Below, one piece after another: positions 23,019 to 31,408 of a DNA stretch of 40,379 nucleotides. The position numbers and the translations under genes were made by a program. A model generated the notes under the pieces. It saw nothing but the letters and a program-made list of their open reading frames with translations, made no database searches and had not been told where the DNA came from. Within the stretch, counting starts at the first letter, position 1, and each line of letters opens with the position of its first letter. This DNA is from Armatimonadota bacterium. Lineage in GTDB: Bacteria > Sysuimicrobiota > Sysuimicrobiia > Sysuimicrobiales > Humicultoraceae. The DNA lies in assembly GCA_016198805.1 (NCBI GenBank), contig JACQHU010000045.1, positions 1 to 40,379 on the forward strand. Direction: 5' to 3'.

Positions 23019-24296
23019 ATGCGACTCTCGGCCCTCGGGCTCAATCATAAGACCTCACCCATCGCGGTCCGTGAGCGCATCGCGTTCGCCGACCGGGAGA
23101 TTCTGCCCGCGCTCACAGGCCTGCGCGGGCTTCGCGGGATCACCGAATGTCTCCTGCTGTCCACGTGCAACCGCACGGAAGTGTATCTCGTCACCGCCCT
23201 GGATCCGCCGATCGGGGAAGTCAGCGAGCTTCTCGGGACCTTGCGCGGCGTGCCGGCAGCGGTGTTTGCCCCGGCCTTCTACGTCCACCACGACCTCGAG
23301 GCCGCCAGGCATGCGCTGCGGGTGGCCGCCGGGCTCGACTCCATGGTCGTGGGGGAAGAACAGATTCTCGGTCAGGTGCGGCGAGCCTTCGACGTCGCCC
23401 GGGGTGCCAGCGTCACCGGCCCGGTGCTGAACCGGCTGATGCAGCTCGCCATCGCCACCGGACGCCGGGTGCGGCGCGAGACCGAGCTGTCGCGCCACGC
23501 GCCGTCGATCCCGCGCGCCGCCCTCGCGCTGTGCCAGCGGGCCCTGGGATCGGTCCGCGGCCGGCAGGTGCTGGTCGTCGGCGCCGGCAAGACCGCATCG
23601 CTGGCGAGCACCGTGTTCGCCGCCGCCGGCGCCACCATTGCCGCGATAGCGAATCGCACGCCAGACGGCGCTCGCACCCTGGCCGGGCGCGTGGGCGCGC
23701 AGCCGATATCTCTGGATCAGCTCCCGCAGGCCCTCGACGGCGCGGACATCGTGGTGGTGTGCGCGGGTGCGGCGGCACCGATCGTCACCAGGGAGATGCT
23801 GGCGCGCGCGATCGGCCGCCGGGCTCCGCTGCTGGTCGCTGACCTGGGCATGCCCCGCGGAGTCGACCCCGCGGCCGCTGGCCTCCCCGGGGTGACCCTG
23901 CACACCCTGGATGCGCTGCCGGCCCCGGCGGCCCTGCCCTCGATCCCGGCGGACCATCTCGCCCGGGCCGATGAGATCGTCGAAGAGGCCCTGAGCCGAT
24001 TTGAGTCGTGGATCGCCTCGCGGGCGGCAGTGCCGGTCATCGAAGCGCTGCGCCAGCAGGTCGAAGCCATCGTCACGGCGGAACTGGCCCGCGCTCGCCC
24101 ACGGCTGCGAGATCTTGACGCCGATCAGCGCGAGACGGTGCGTGTCATCGTCGAGGCGGTGGCCCACAAACTCCTGCACACGCCCATCGTGCGGCTCCGG
24201 GAATCGGCCGCCCGCCGCGACGCGTTGATCCTGGAATCGGCGAAGGAACTGTTCGGCCTGGACGCACGCGCGCCGGAACCCGGAGGGATTCGATGA
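23019..24296 (+). CDS. hemA: Glutamyl-tRNA reductase
   Basis: A 425-residue NADPH enzyme that reduces glutamyl-tRNA to glutamate-1-semialdehyde, the first step of the C5 route. Motifs are MRLSALGLNHKTSPIAVRE, the nucleophile Cys50 in LLLSTCNRTEVY, GLDSMVVGEEQILGQVR, the Rossmann VLVVGAGKTASLAS, and ADLGMPRGVDP. The C-terminal dimerisation helices end KLLHTPIVRLRESA. I chose the ATG at 23019: the GGAGG at 23002-23006 is at a workable distance and homology begins there. The in-frame ATG at 23007 touches that ribosome site, and 22953 lies inside hemB. Its stop overlaps the hemL ATG. Confidence 0.96.
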   Translation: MRLSALGLNHKTSPIAVRERIAFADREILPALTGLRGLRGITECLLLSTCNRTEVYLVTALDPPIGEVSELLGTLRGVPAAVFAPAFYVHHDLEAARHALRVAAGLDSMVVGEEQILGQVRRAFDVARGASVTGPVLNRLMQLAIATGRRVRRETELSRHAPSIPRAALALCQRALGSVRGRQVLVVGAGKTASLASTVFAAAGATIAAIANRTPDGARTLAGRVGAQPISLDQLPQALDGADIVVVCAGAAAPIVTREMLARAIGRRAPLLVADLGMPRGVDPAAAGLPGVTLHTLDALPAPAALPSIPADHLARADEIVEEALSRFESWIASRAAVPVIEALRQQVEAIVTAELARARPRLRDLDADQRETVRVIVEAVAHKLLHTPIVRLRESAARRDALILESAKELFGLDARAPEPGGIR

Positions 24297-25594
24297 CGCA
24301 TCCCGTCACCTCCGGCCCGCGGTCGGAGGCGATCTTTGCGGACAGCGAGGGCTACTTCCCGGGCGGCGTCAACAGCCCGGTGAGGGCGTTTCGCGCGGTC
24401 GGCGGCCGTCCCGTCGTCATTCGCCAGGGGCGCGGATCACGGGTGACCGACGTCGACGGACGCGAGCTGCTGGACTACATCGGCTCCTGGGGTGCCCTGC
24501 TCCTGGGCCACGCGGCCGACGACGTCGTCGCGGCTCTTCGGGAGGCGACAATCCGGGGCACCAGTTTTGGGATGACCACACCCTACGAGGTGGAGCTGGC
24601 CCGCCTGATCCGCGCCGCCGTCCCGTCGATGGCGGTCATGCGATTCGTGAACTCGGGCACCGAAGCGGCGATGAGCGCGATTCGCCTGGCCCGTGGGTTC
24701 ACGGGTCGGGACAAGATCGTCAAGTTCGCCGGGTGCTATCACGGCCATGCGGATCCGCTGCTCGCCGAGGCCGGCTCGGGCCTGGCCACCTTCGGCCTTC
24801 CGAGCAGCGCCGGCGTGCCCGGGGCTGCGGTAGCCGGCACGCTGGTCGCCCCCTACAACGATCTGGCCGCGGTGCAGGCAATCTTCGCCGCGCATCCCGA
24901 GACCATTGCCGCCGTCATCGTGGAACCGGTGGCGGCCAACATGGGCGTGGTGCGCCCGGCCCAGGGGTTCCTGGAAGGGCTGCGCGAGATTGCCACCCGC
25001 GATGGCGCGCTGCTCATCTTCGACGAGATCATCACCGGGTTTCGGGTCGCGCGGGGTGGCGCCCAGGCGCGCTACGGCGTCACGCCCGACTTGACGTGCC
25101 TGGGCAAGATCATCGGCGGGGGCCTGCCCATGGGAGCCTACGGCGGGCGGCGAGACATCATGGATATGGTGGCTCCCCTGGGACCCGTGTATCAGGCGGG
25201 AACGCTGGCCGGGAACCCGCTGGTCGTCGCAGCCGGGATCGCCACCCTCCGGCGGCTTGTTGATCCCGCCGTGTATGCGTCGCTCGAGAGGGAGACCGCG
25301 CGCCTGGCCGAGGGTCTGGCCGACGCCGCGGCGCGGGCGGCGGCGCGGGTCTCCGTCGTCCGGGAGGCCTCGATGCTGACGGTGTTCTTCACGGACACGC
25401 TGCCCCTCGATTACGGGGCGGCCCGGGCGGCGGACCTCACCCGGTTCGCGCGGTTCTTTCATGCTATGCTGGGGCGCGGAGTGCTGCTCCCGCCGTCACA
25501 GTTCGAGGCGTGGTTCGTGTCGGCGGCCCACACCGATGCGGATATTGCCGACACCCTGAAGGCCGCGCGCGCCGCGTTTCTTGAGATCGGGTGA
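24293..25594 (+). CDS. hemL: Glutamate-1-semialdehyde 2,1-aminomutase
   Basis: A 433-residue PLP enzyme that turns glutamate-1-semialdehyde into 5-aminolevulinate. It has FPGGVNSPVRAFRAVGG, FVNSGTEAAMSAIRLARGFTGR, FAGCYHGHAD, EPVAANMG, LIFDEIITGFRVA and the PLP-binding Lys272 in CLGKIIGGGLPMGAYGGRRDIM. It forms a channelling pair with HemA, encoded directly upstream with an ATGA overlap. A GGAGG is 6 bases upstream of the start. Confidence 0.98.
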   Translation: MTHPVTSGPRSEAIFADSEGYFPGGVNSPVRAFRAVGGRPVVIRQGRGSRVTDVDGRELLDYIGSWGALLLGHAADDVVAALREATIRGTSFGMTTPYEVELARLIRAAVPSMAVMRFVNSGTEAAMSAIRLARGFTGRDKIVKFAGCYHGHADPLLAEAGSGLATFGLPSSAGVPGAAVAGTLVAPYNDLAAVQAIFAAHPETIAAVIVEPVAANMGVVRPAQGFLEGLREIATRDGALLIFDEIITGFRVARGGAQARYGVTPDLTCLGKIIGGGLPMGAYGGRRDIMDMVAPLGPVYQAGTLAGNPLVVAAGIATLRRLVDPAVYASLERETARLAEGLADAAARAAARVSVVREASMLTVFFTDTLPLDYGAARAADLTRFARFFHAMLGRGVLLPPSQFEAWFVSAAHTDADIADTLKAARAAFLEIG

Positions 25595-25671
25595 CGGCCG
25601 GGGACGAGATCGCGCCCGGGAGGAGCGGACGGCCCGGCTGGTCGTCCTCGTTGCAGGCGGAGGACCGAAAG

Positions 25672-26376
25672 ATGGACGAACCGTGGAATGCCGTACATGT
25701 GCTGGCGCTCAAGCTCGAGCCCGCGTGGCGGCGGCTGCCGGACGAGGCCCGCCTGCAGGACGCGGTCGGGTTCCTGGCGGCGGCCGACGCCGCGGCCGAA
25801 CGCGTCCGGACCTTCACCTACTCCATGGTCGGGCTTCGGGCCGACGCCGACCTGCTGTTCTGGCGGCTGGGTCCTTCGGTGCAGGCGCTGGAAGAGACCG
25901 CCGCGGATCTGCTCCAGGCGGGCCTGGGTCGCTCCCTGACGGTCGCGCAGGCGCTGATGGGGCTGGTGCGGCCGTCGGCCTACGTCAGGAAGCAGACCAC
26001 GCAAGAGCAGGCGATGTTCGCCGGGGAGCGGGCCGCGTACCTGATCGTCTACCCGTTCGTGAAGTCGACGGAGTGGTATCTGACCGATCACGAAGAACGC
26101 CAGCGCATGATGAACGAACACATGCGCGTCGGCCACCAGTATCCCATGGTGCGGCAGTTGCTGGCCTATTCGTTCGGGCTGGACGACCAGGAGTTCATCG
26201 TGGCGTACGAGACGGACGACCTGGTGGCCTTTCAGGACTTGGTGGCCGCGCTGCGGGCCACCGAAGGGCGACGCTACACCGTGCGAGACACCCCCATCCT
26301 GGTGGGAATCCACCGGCCCCTGGCCGAGATCCTGGCCCTGCTCGGCGCGCCGGTCGCGGCGCGCGTGCGGCCGTGA
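25672..26376 (+). CDS. hemQ: HemQ-like coproheme decarboxylase (chlorite dismutase family)
   Basis: A 234-residue protein of the chlorite-dismutase superfamily, HemQ/ChdC branch. This branch makes heme b from coproheme by two peroxide-dependent decarboxylations. Landmarks are VYPFVKSTEWYL with the likely catalytic Tyr127 and nearby Lys131, NEHMRVGHQYP with the likely proximal heme ligand His150, and the YSFGLDDQEFIVAYETDD and RYTVRDTPIL blocks. No Arg of the true chlorite-dismutase distal site is evident, so it is not predicted to degrade chlorite. The frame opens at 25591, but the ATG at 25672 has a GGAGG 8 bases upstream and matches family N-termini. Residue roles are transferred from Listeria and Staphylococcus enzymes by pattern, not by alignment. 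Confidence 0.9.
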   Translation: MDEPWNAVHVLALKLEPAWRRLPDEARLQDAVGFLAAADAAAERVRTFTYSMVGLRADADLLFWRLGPSVQALEETAADLLQAGLGRSLTVAQALMGLVRPSAYVRKQTTQEQAMFAGERAAYLIVYPFVKSTEWYLTDHEERQRMMNEHMRVGHQYPMVRQLLAYSFGLDDQEFIVAYETDDLVAFQDLVAALRATEGRRYTVRDTPILVGIHRPLAEILALLGAPVAARVRP

Positions 26377-26386
26377 CGGCCCGACG

Positions 26387-27487
26387 GTGACCGACCGGTT
26401 CCTGCGCGCCTGCCGGCGCGAGGCCACGGACCGGACGCCGGTCTGGTTCATGCGCCAGGCCGGACGGTACCAGCCCGAGTACCGTGCGCTCCGTGAGCGC
26501 TACTCGCTGCTGGACCTGTGCCGCACACCAGAGCTGTGCGCCCAGGTCACGCTGCTGCCCGTGACGCAGTTAGGCGTCGACGCCGCGATCCTGTTCTCCG
26601 ACATCACCCTCCCGCTGCTCGGGCTGGGTGTCCCGTTCGAGATCGTCGAGGGCACGGGCCCGGTGATCGGGCGGCCGGTACGCACCGAGGCGGATATTGA
26701 GGCGCTGCGGGTTATTGACCCTGAGCGCGACGTGCCGTTCGTGCCGGAGGCGATCCGCCTGATCCGACAGGAGGCGCCCGTGCCGCTCATCGGGTTCGCC
26801 GGGGCCCCCTTCACCCTGGCCAGCTATCTGATTGAAGGCCGCGGATCGCGGGATCTGCCGGCGACCAAACGCATGCTGCATGGTGCCCCAACGCTATGGG
26901 CGCGCTTGATGGCGCGCCTCACCGAGGCCACCCTCGCCTACCTGCGCGCGCAGATCACGGCCGGCGTCCAGGCGGTGCAGCTGTTCGACTCCTGGGTCGG
27001 TGCGCTCTCGCCCCGGGACTACGAAGCGGCGGTGCTCCCATCCATGCGCCGCCTCTTCGGTGCGCTGCAGACCACGGGTATCCCGACCATCCATTTCGGG
27101 GTCGGCACCGCGGGGCTGCTGCCGCTGATGGCCGGCGCGGGCGGCGACATCATCGGCGTCGACTGGCGGATTCGACTCGGCGACGCCTGGGCGCGGATTC
27201 GCCAGGCCGGCAGTCAGACCGGCATCATGGGAAACCTGGATCCCGCGGTCCTGCTGGCGCCATTCGAGGCGGTCGACGCCGCATCCCGCGAGATCCTGGC
27301 CGATGCCGGGGGCCGGAGGGGACACATCTTCAACCTGGGGCACGGGGTGCTGCCTGAAACGCCCGTCGATTACCTGCGCCGGCTGGTCGATCTGGTGCAT
27401 GAGGTGTCCGCGGGTCCGGCGGCTTCCACCATTGGCGCCGCCTCTCCGGCGGAGCGCGCCTCAGGAGGGCGCGGCATCGGGTCATGA
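26387..27487 (+). CDS. hemE: Uroporphyrinogen decarboxylase
   Basis: A 366-residue enzyme that removes four carboxyls from uroporphyrinogen III to give coproporphyrinogen III. Signature segments: TPVWFMRQAGRYQPEYR, DAAILFSDITLPLLGLG, LIGFAGAPFTLASYLIEG, FDSWVGALSPRDYE, and FNLGHGVLPETPVDYLRRLVDLVHE. The start is a GTG at 26387, 10 bp after hemQ, with no clear ribosome site, so it may depend on coupling. The C-terminal about 25 residues extend past the usual end. Its stop overlaps the ATG of the next gene. Confidence 0.97.
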   Translation: MTDRFLRACRREATDRTPVWFMRQAGRYQPEYRALRERYSLLDLCRTPELCAQVTLLPVTQLGVDAAILFSDITLPLLGLGVPFEIVEGTGPVIGRPVRTEADIEALRVIDPERDVPFVPEAIRLIRQEAPVPLIGFAGAPFTLASYLIEGRGSRDLPATKRMLHGAPTLWARLMARLTEATLAYLRAQITAGVQAVQLFDSWVGALSPRDYEAAVLPSMRRLFGALQTTGIPTIHFGVGTAGLLPLMAGAGGDIIGVDWRIRLGDAWARIRQAGSQTGIMGNLDPAVLLAPFEAVDAASREILADAGGRRGHIFNLGHGVLPETPVDYLRRLVDLVHEVSAGPAASTIGAASPAERASGGRGIGS

Positions 27488-28974
27488 GCGATCAGGCCAC
27501 GGGGCATCGGCCCGTGAATGGTCAGAGCGGCGCTCCCGTTCACCGTGTCGTCATCATCGGCGGAGGCATCACCGGACTCGCCGCTGCGCACGCGCTGATC
27601 ACCCACCCGCGTGCGCGTCAGGCGCGCATCGAGTGCGCCTTGGTCGAACGCGAGTCCCATCTGGGCGGCAAACTCCAGACCGAGCGCGTCAATGGCTGCC
27701 TGGTCGAGACCGGTCCCGACTCGTTCCTGGCCGCCAAACCCTGGGCGAGCGAGCTCTGCCGGACGCTGGGCCTGGGTGACCGGCTCATCGGCACGCTCCC
27801 CGGCCGCGCGGTGCATGTGGCCTTCCGCGACCGCCTGCATCCGCTGCCGCCGGGCCTGGCGCTGGGGATCCCTAGCCGGCTGCTCCCCATGGTCCGCACC
27901 GGGCTGCTCTCCCCCGCGGAAAAACTGCGCCTCGCCTGGGACCTGGTGCTGCCGCGCGACCGGGCCGACGGCGACCGGACCGTGGGGGGCTTCCTCGGAC
28001 GCCGGCTGGGGCGTGCCGCCGTGGATCGCCTGGCCGGGCCGCTCCTGGCGGGCATCTATGCCGGCGATGCGGACGCGCTCAGCCTGCGCGCGACCTTCCC
28101 TCAATTGCTCGAGTGGGAAGCCTCCTCTCGCAGCCTGATCCTGGCGGCGCTGGCGGCACGACGACGCGCGGGGGCATCTCGCGACGGCGCGGCCCCTCTG
28201 TTCCTGAGTCTGATCGGCGGACTCGGAGAACTCGTCGACGCGCTGAGGGCCGCGCTGGTCGGGGTGAGGACCATCATCGGGCAGAGCGTGATGCGCCTCG
28301 GGCGATCTTCGGGATCCGGGACCGCGCCCTACTCGGTCCACCTCGCGGATGGTCGGGCCCTCGAGGCGGACGCCCTTCTGGTGGCGACTCCTGCATTCGT
28401 GACCGCCGATCTGCTGGCGCCGCTGGCGCCGGACGCCGCGGATGCTCTGCGAGCCACCCCCTATGCCTCAACCGCCGCCGTCACCCTGGGCTACCGGCGG
28501 GGAGATGTTTCGCATCCGCTCGAGGGCCACGGGTTCGTGGTCGCGCGCGGCGAACCGCTGCAGATTTCGGCCTGCACGTGGGTCTCGTCCAAGTGGCCGC
28601 ACCGGGCGCCGCCGGAGGTGGCCCTGCTGCGGTGCTACCTGGGCAGCGCAGGTCGGGATGCTATCGTCGGCGAGGACGACGACACACTGGTGCGCGTGGC
28701 ATGTCAGGACCTGGCGCGGACGATGGGCATCGACGCGATCCCGATATTCACACACGTGGCCCGGTGGCCCCGCGCCATGCCGCAGTACCTGCCCGGGCAT
28801 CTCGAACGGCTCGCGGCCATCGAGGCGGCGCTGCGCCACCTGCCCGGAGTCGCCGTGGCCGGCGCGGGCTACCGGGGTATCGGCATCCCCGACTGTATCC
28901 GGCAGGGGCAGGGAGCCGCAGGACGGCTCGCCGACTGGCTGGGCGCCGGGGAGGCCTCGCGCGCCGCGAGTTAG
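27484..28974 (+). CDS. hemY: FAD-dependent porphyrinogen oxidase (HemY/HemG type; probably coproporphyrinogen III oxidase)
   Basis: A 496-residue flavoprotein of the protoporphyrinogen oxidase family. The FAD-binding VVIIGGGITGLAAAHAL is at residues about 22-38, followed by ERESHLGGKLQTE and VETGPDSFLAAKP. Later parts include GFLGRRLGRAAVDRLAGPLLAGIYAGDADALSL, the LIGGLGELVDALRAAL block, and the C-terminal VAVAGAGYRGIGIPDCIRQGQGAA flavin motif. HemY of Gram-positive bacteria oxidises coproporphyrinogen III to coproporphyrin III. Because a hemQ lies in the same unit, that activity (CgoX) is more likely than oxidation of protoporphyrinogen; this is inference. The start overlaps the hemE stop (ATGA), and the stop overlaps the convergent yraN stop. 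Confidence 0.93.
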   Translation: MSDQATGHRPVNGQSGAPVHRVVIIGGGITGLAAAHALITHPRARQARIECALVERESHLGGKLQTERVNGCLVETGPDSFLAAKPWASELCRTLGLGDRLIGTLPGRAVHVAFRDRLHPLPPGLALGIPSRLLPMVRTGLLSPAEKLRLAWDLVLPRDRADGDRTVGGFLGRRLGRAAVDRLAGPLLAGIYAGDADALSLRATFPQLLEWEASSRSLILAALAARRRAGASRDGAAPLFLSLIGGLGELVDALRAALVGVRTIIGQSVMRLGRSSGSGTAPYSVHLADGRALEADALLVATPAFVTADLLAPLAPDAADALRATPYASTAAVTLGYRRGDVSHPLEGHGFVVARGEPLQISACTWVSSKWPHRAPPEVALLRCYLGSAGRDAIVGEDDDTLVRVACQDLARTMGIDAIPIFTHVARWPRAMPQYLPGHLERLAAIEAALRHLPGVAVAGAGYRGIGIPDCIRQGQGAAGRLADWLGAGEASRAAS

Positions 28975-29357
28975 CCGTCCGCGCCAAACGCGTCCTGGAT
29001 ATGTTCGATCTCCCTGACGCGGCCGTCGGGCTCCAGGTACACGGCGACGGCGTCGAACCGCACCTCGCAGTGTTGCAACCCCAGCCGCTGCACGCACGCC
29101 GCGGCCAGCCGCGCCAGGCGGTGGCGCTTCCAGGGCACGATGGCCTCAGCCGGATGCCCGAACCGATCGCTCGTCCGGCTCTTCACCTCCACGAACACCA
29201 CGAGCAGCCCGCGCCGCGCGATCAGGTCGATCTCGCCCTGGCGCGTGCGCAGGTTGCGCGCGATCACCTGGTAGCCCCGGGCCTCCAGCCAGGCTGCCGC
29301 TGCCTCTTCGCCGGCTGCTCCCAGATCTCGACGGGTCGTGGCGCTCATCTGCCTCAT
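28971..29357 (-). CDS. YraN/UPF0102-family nuclease-like protein
   Basis: A 128-residue protein of the UPF0102 family with a restriction-endonuclease-like fold: GAAGEEAAAAWLEARGYQVIARNLRTRQGEIDLIARRG, then LVVFVEVKSR and PWKRHRLARLA. The EIDLIA...FVEVK residues are the PD-(D/E)xK-type catalytic set. The biological role is not firmly known. The gene follows rnhB in many bacteria, as here (90 bp apart). An ATG at 29348 is an alternative start. It converges on the heme island with overlapping stop codons. Confidence 0.92.
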   Translation of the reverse strand: MRQMSATTRRDLGAAGEEAAAAWLEARGYQVIARNLRTRQGEIDLIARRGLLVVFVEVKSRTSDRFGHPAEAIVPWKRHRLARLAAACVQRLGLQHCEVRFDAVAVYLEPDGRVREIEHIQDAFGADG

Positions 29358-29447
29358 TCATCGGCGAGCAACTGCGGTTGTGACGGGGGCCGAGCCTTCG
29401 GCCCCTTGGGGAACCGGCCTCGCGCGCTTGGTTGAGCACGAGTGCTG

Positions 29448-30236
29448 CTAGGGGAACAGTAGCGGGACCTGCTGGAGATCCGCCGGCAGGAAGACGCGCC
29501 GATGCACCGGCGAGGGACCCCACCGCCGCAGCGCCGCCAGGTGCTCGGCCGTCGCGTAGCCCTTGTGCCGGGCAAACCCGTACTGGGGAAGCCGCCGGTC
29601 GAGCGCCACCATCAGACGGTCACGTGTGACCTTCGCGACGACCGACGCCGCCGCGATCGAGGCGCATCGCGCATCGCCGCCCACGATGGTGCGCTGCGGG
29701 ATCGTCACCGGCGCGCGCCGGTTGCCGTCGACCAGCACCAGGGCCGGCGAGTGGCCCAGCGACGCCAGCGCCCGGCTCCAGGCCAGGCCCGTGGCGCCCA
29801 GGATGTTGAACCGGTTGATCTCCTCCACGTCGGCGATACCGATCCCGACCATCGCGCCCGACGCCATGAGAGCCTCGTAGAGGACCTCCCGGTCGCCGGG
29901 GCGCACCTGCTTGGAGTCCCGCAGATGAGGAATGTGCTGTTCGGCGGGGAAGATCACCGCGGCGGCGACGACGGGGCCGGCCAGCGGTCCCCGGCCGGCC
30001 TCATCAACGCCGGCCACCGGCGCGAGGCCTTCCGCCCAGGCCTCGCGCTCCAGGGCGAAGAGGCGTTCCAGCCGCCGGCGCTCTTCCTCCAGGCGCGCCC
30101 GCCGACGTGCCCAGCGCGCGGCGAGTTGCCGCGCGCCGATTCGCGGATCATCTGAGAGCGCCGAGGGATCGAACCGCCCGGTCCGGAGCGCCTCCGCCAG
30201 GGCCGCGAGCGTGGGACGGCCGGCAGATCGGCTCAC
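29448..30236 (-). CDS. rnhB: Ribonuclease HII
   Basis: A 262-residue enzyme that removes ribonucleotides from RNA-DNA hybrids. The catalytic core begins VAGVDEAGRGPLAGPVVAAAV with Asp78 and Glu79; LRDSKQV, NILGATGLAW, the LVLVDGN block with the next Asp, and SIAAASVVAKVTRDRLM follow. The first 70 residues form an Arg/Glu-rich helical extension like that of Bacillus RNase HII. The start is a GTG. It sits 31 bp after lepB. Confidence 0.96.
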   Translation of the reverse strand: MSRSAGRPTLAALAEALRTGRFDPSALSDDPRIGARQLAARWARRRARLEEERRRLERLFALEREAWAEGLAPVAGVDEAGRGPLAGPVVAAAVIFPAEQHIPHLRDSKQVRPGDREVLYEALMASGAMVGIGIADVEEINRFNILGATGLAWSRALASLGHSPALVLVDGNRRAPVTIPQRTIVGGDARCASIAAASVVAKVTRDRLMVALDRRLPQYGFARHKGYATAEHLAALRRWGPSPVHRRVFLPADLQQVPLLFP

Positions 30237-30267
30237 CGCGCCCCCCCGGGCCGACCGGCCGGGGGGC

Positions 30268-30921
30268 TCATCGCACCAGCGCCACGCGTTCGGGCGGCCA
30301 GTAGACCAGTAGCGCGCGCCCGATCACGTTCTTGGTCGGCACGAACCCGAAGAACCGGCTGTCTTCGCTGTTGCAGCGGTTGTCGCCCAGGACGAACGCG
30401 TGGTTCGGGGGCACAACCTCCGGGCCGTAGTTACTCGAACAGGCCCGGTCCCCGCCCGGCAGCGCGGTCGGGTAGATCTCAGAGAGCGGCCGCCCATTGA
30501 CCAGCACCAGCCCTTCCTTCATCTCGATCCGCTCACCCGGAAGCCCCACCACGCGCTTCACGAAATCCTTGTTGGGATTCAGCGGGTAGCGGAAGACGAT
30601 GACGTCGCCGCGGCGGATCTCCCAGAACCGGTACGCAAACTTGCCGACCAGGATCCGGTCTCCGACCCGCAGGGTCGGCTCCATCGATCCCGACGGGATG
30701 AAGAACGCCTGGACGACGAACACGATGATGACCAGGGAGAGCAGGGCCGCGAAGATGGTGGCGTCCAGCGTCTCTACGATCGAGAGCCGGACCGCAGGCG
30801 GGAGACGGTAACTCCGCCGGACGATGACGCGCAGGACAAACAGGATGAGCGCCAGCAACAGGATGAGCGTGGGAATGCCGAACGGCAGCCGCTCGATCAG
30901 AGCCAACAGATCGCGAACCAT
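30268..30921 (-). CDS. lepB: Signal peptidase I
   Basis: A 217-residue membrane protease that cuts signal peptides of exported proteins. Two N-terminal hydrophobic segments (residues about 14-34 and 52-74) precede the active site: Ser79 in FFIPSGSMEPTL and Lys122 in NKDFVKRVVGLPGE. The C-terminal GDNRCNSEDSRFFGFVP box is typical. Two helices before the catalytic domain is the E. coli-like topology; most Bacillus enzymes have one. It is placed between rplS and rnhB, where lepB often occurs in Clostridia. Confidence 0.96.
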   Translation of the reverse strand: MVRDLLALIERLPFGIPTLILLLALILFVLRVIVRRSYRLPPAVRLSIVETLDATIFAALLSLVIIVFVVQAFFIPSGSMEPTLRVGDRILVGKFAYRFWEIRRGDVIVFRYPLNPNKDFVKRVVGLPGERIEMKEGLVLVNGRPLSEIYPTALPGGDRACSSNYGPEVVPPNHAFVLGDNRCNSEDSRFFGFVPTKNVIGRALLVYWPPERVALVR

Positions 30922-30939
30922 CGGTGCGGTCGCCGCCGG

Positions 30940-31281
30940 CTAGCGCTGCTCCTTGATCCGCGTCTCCTTGCCGACCTTGCCGCGGAGATAGTGGAGCTTG
31001 GCCCGGCGGACCCGGCCGCGGCGGACGACCTCGACCTTCTCGACCCGCGGCGAGTGCACGGGGAAGATGCGCTCGACGCCGACGCCGTGGCTGATGCGGC
31101 GGACCGTAAAGGTCGCGCCGGTGGCGGACCCGCGGTGGCCAATGACCGTGCCCTCAAAGACCTGCAGCCGCTCGCGGCCGCCTTCGGTGACCTTGACGTG
31201 CACCCGGACTGTGTCCCCGGGGGCAAAGTCCGGGAGCTTCTTCTTGAGCATCGGCATTTCAACGAGTCTGAGCTTGTCCAT
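30940..31281 (-). CDS. rplS: 50S ribosomal protein L19
   Basis: A 113-residue protein with the L19 core: FAPGDTVRVHVKVTEGGRERLQVFEGTVIGHRGSATGATFTVRRISHGVGVERIFPVHSPRVEKVEVVRRGRVRRAKLHYLRGKVGKETRIKE, given here only as landmarks GDTVRVHVKV, GVGVERIFPVHSP and AKLHYLRG. It sits at the 30S-50S interface. The ATG at 31281 is 9 bases after GGGGAGG; a GTG directly before it (31284) is also possible. It has its own promoter even though trmD lies just upstream. Confidence 0.97.
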   Translation of the reverse strand: MDKLRLVEMPMLKKKLPDFAPGDTVRVHVKVTEGGRERLQVFEGTVIGHRGSATGATFTVRRISHGVGVERIFPVHSPRVEKVEVVRRGRVRRAKLHYLRGKVGKETRIKEQR

Positions 31282-31338
31282 CACCGCTCGCCTCCCCGCC
31301 GACCGACGGCCGCCGAGGCGCCGCAGTCACGGCCTTGA

Positions 31339-31368
31339 ATTGTAGCACAGCCCGTCGGCGCGGGCCAA
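31339..31368 (-). promoter_or_regulatory. Promoter for rplS-lepB-rnhB-yraN
   Basis: The minus strand shows TTGGCC (31368-31363), an 18-base spacer, and an extended -10 TGC-TACAAT (31347-31339, five of six to TATAAT). It lies in the 127-bp gap between trmD and rplS, about 50 bases above the rplS start. The gap is otherwise GC-rich, with no obvious terminator after trmD. Confidence 0.6.
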
Positions 31369-31408
31369 GCGCACCGCGCGGGCGCATCTCCCACAGGTCC
31401 GAAACCCA

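Noticed and set aside
29358..29575. Minus-strand open frame with an apparent start at 29575 in the rnhB-yraN gap
   Set aside because: It lies mostly inside the rnhB 3' end in another frame, is Arg/Ser/Pro-rich, and has no family motif; the 90-bp gap itself holds only a short CCCCTTGGGG palindrome and no gene or promoter I can support.
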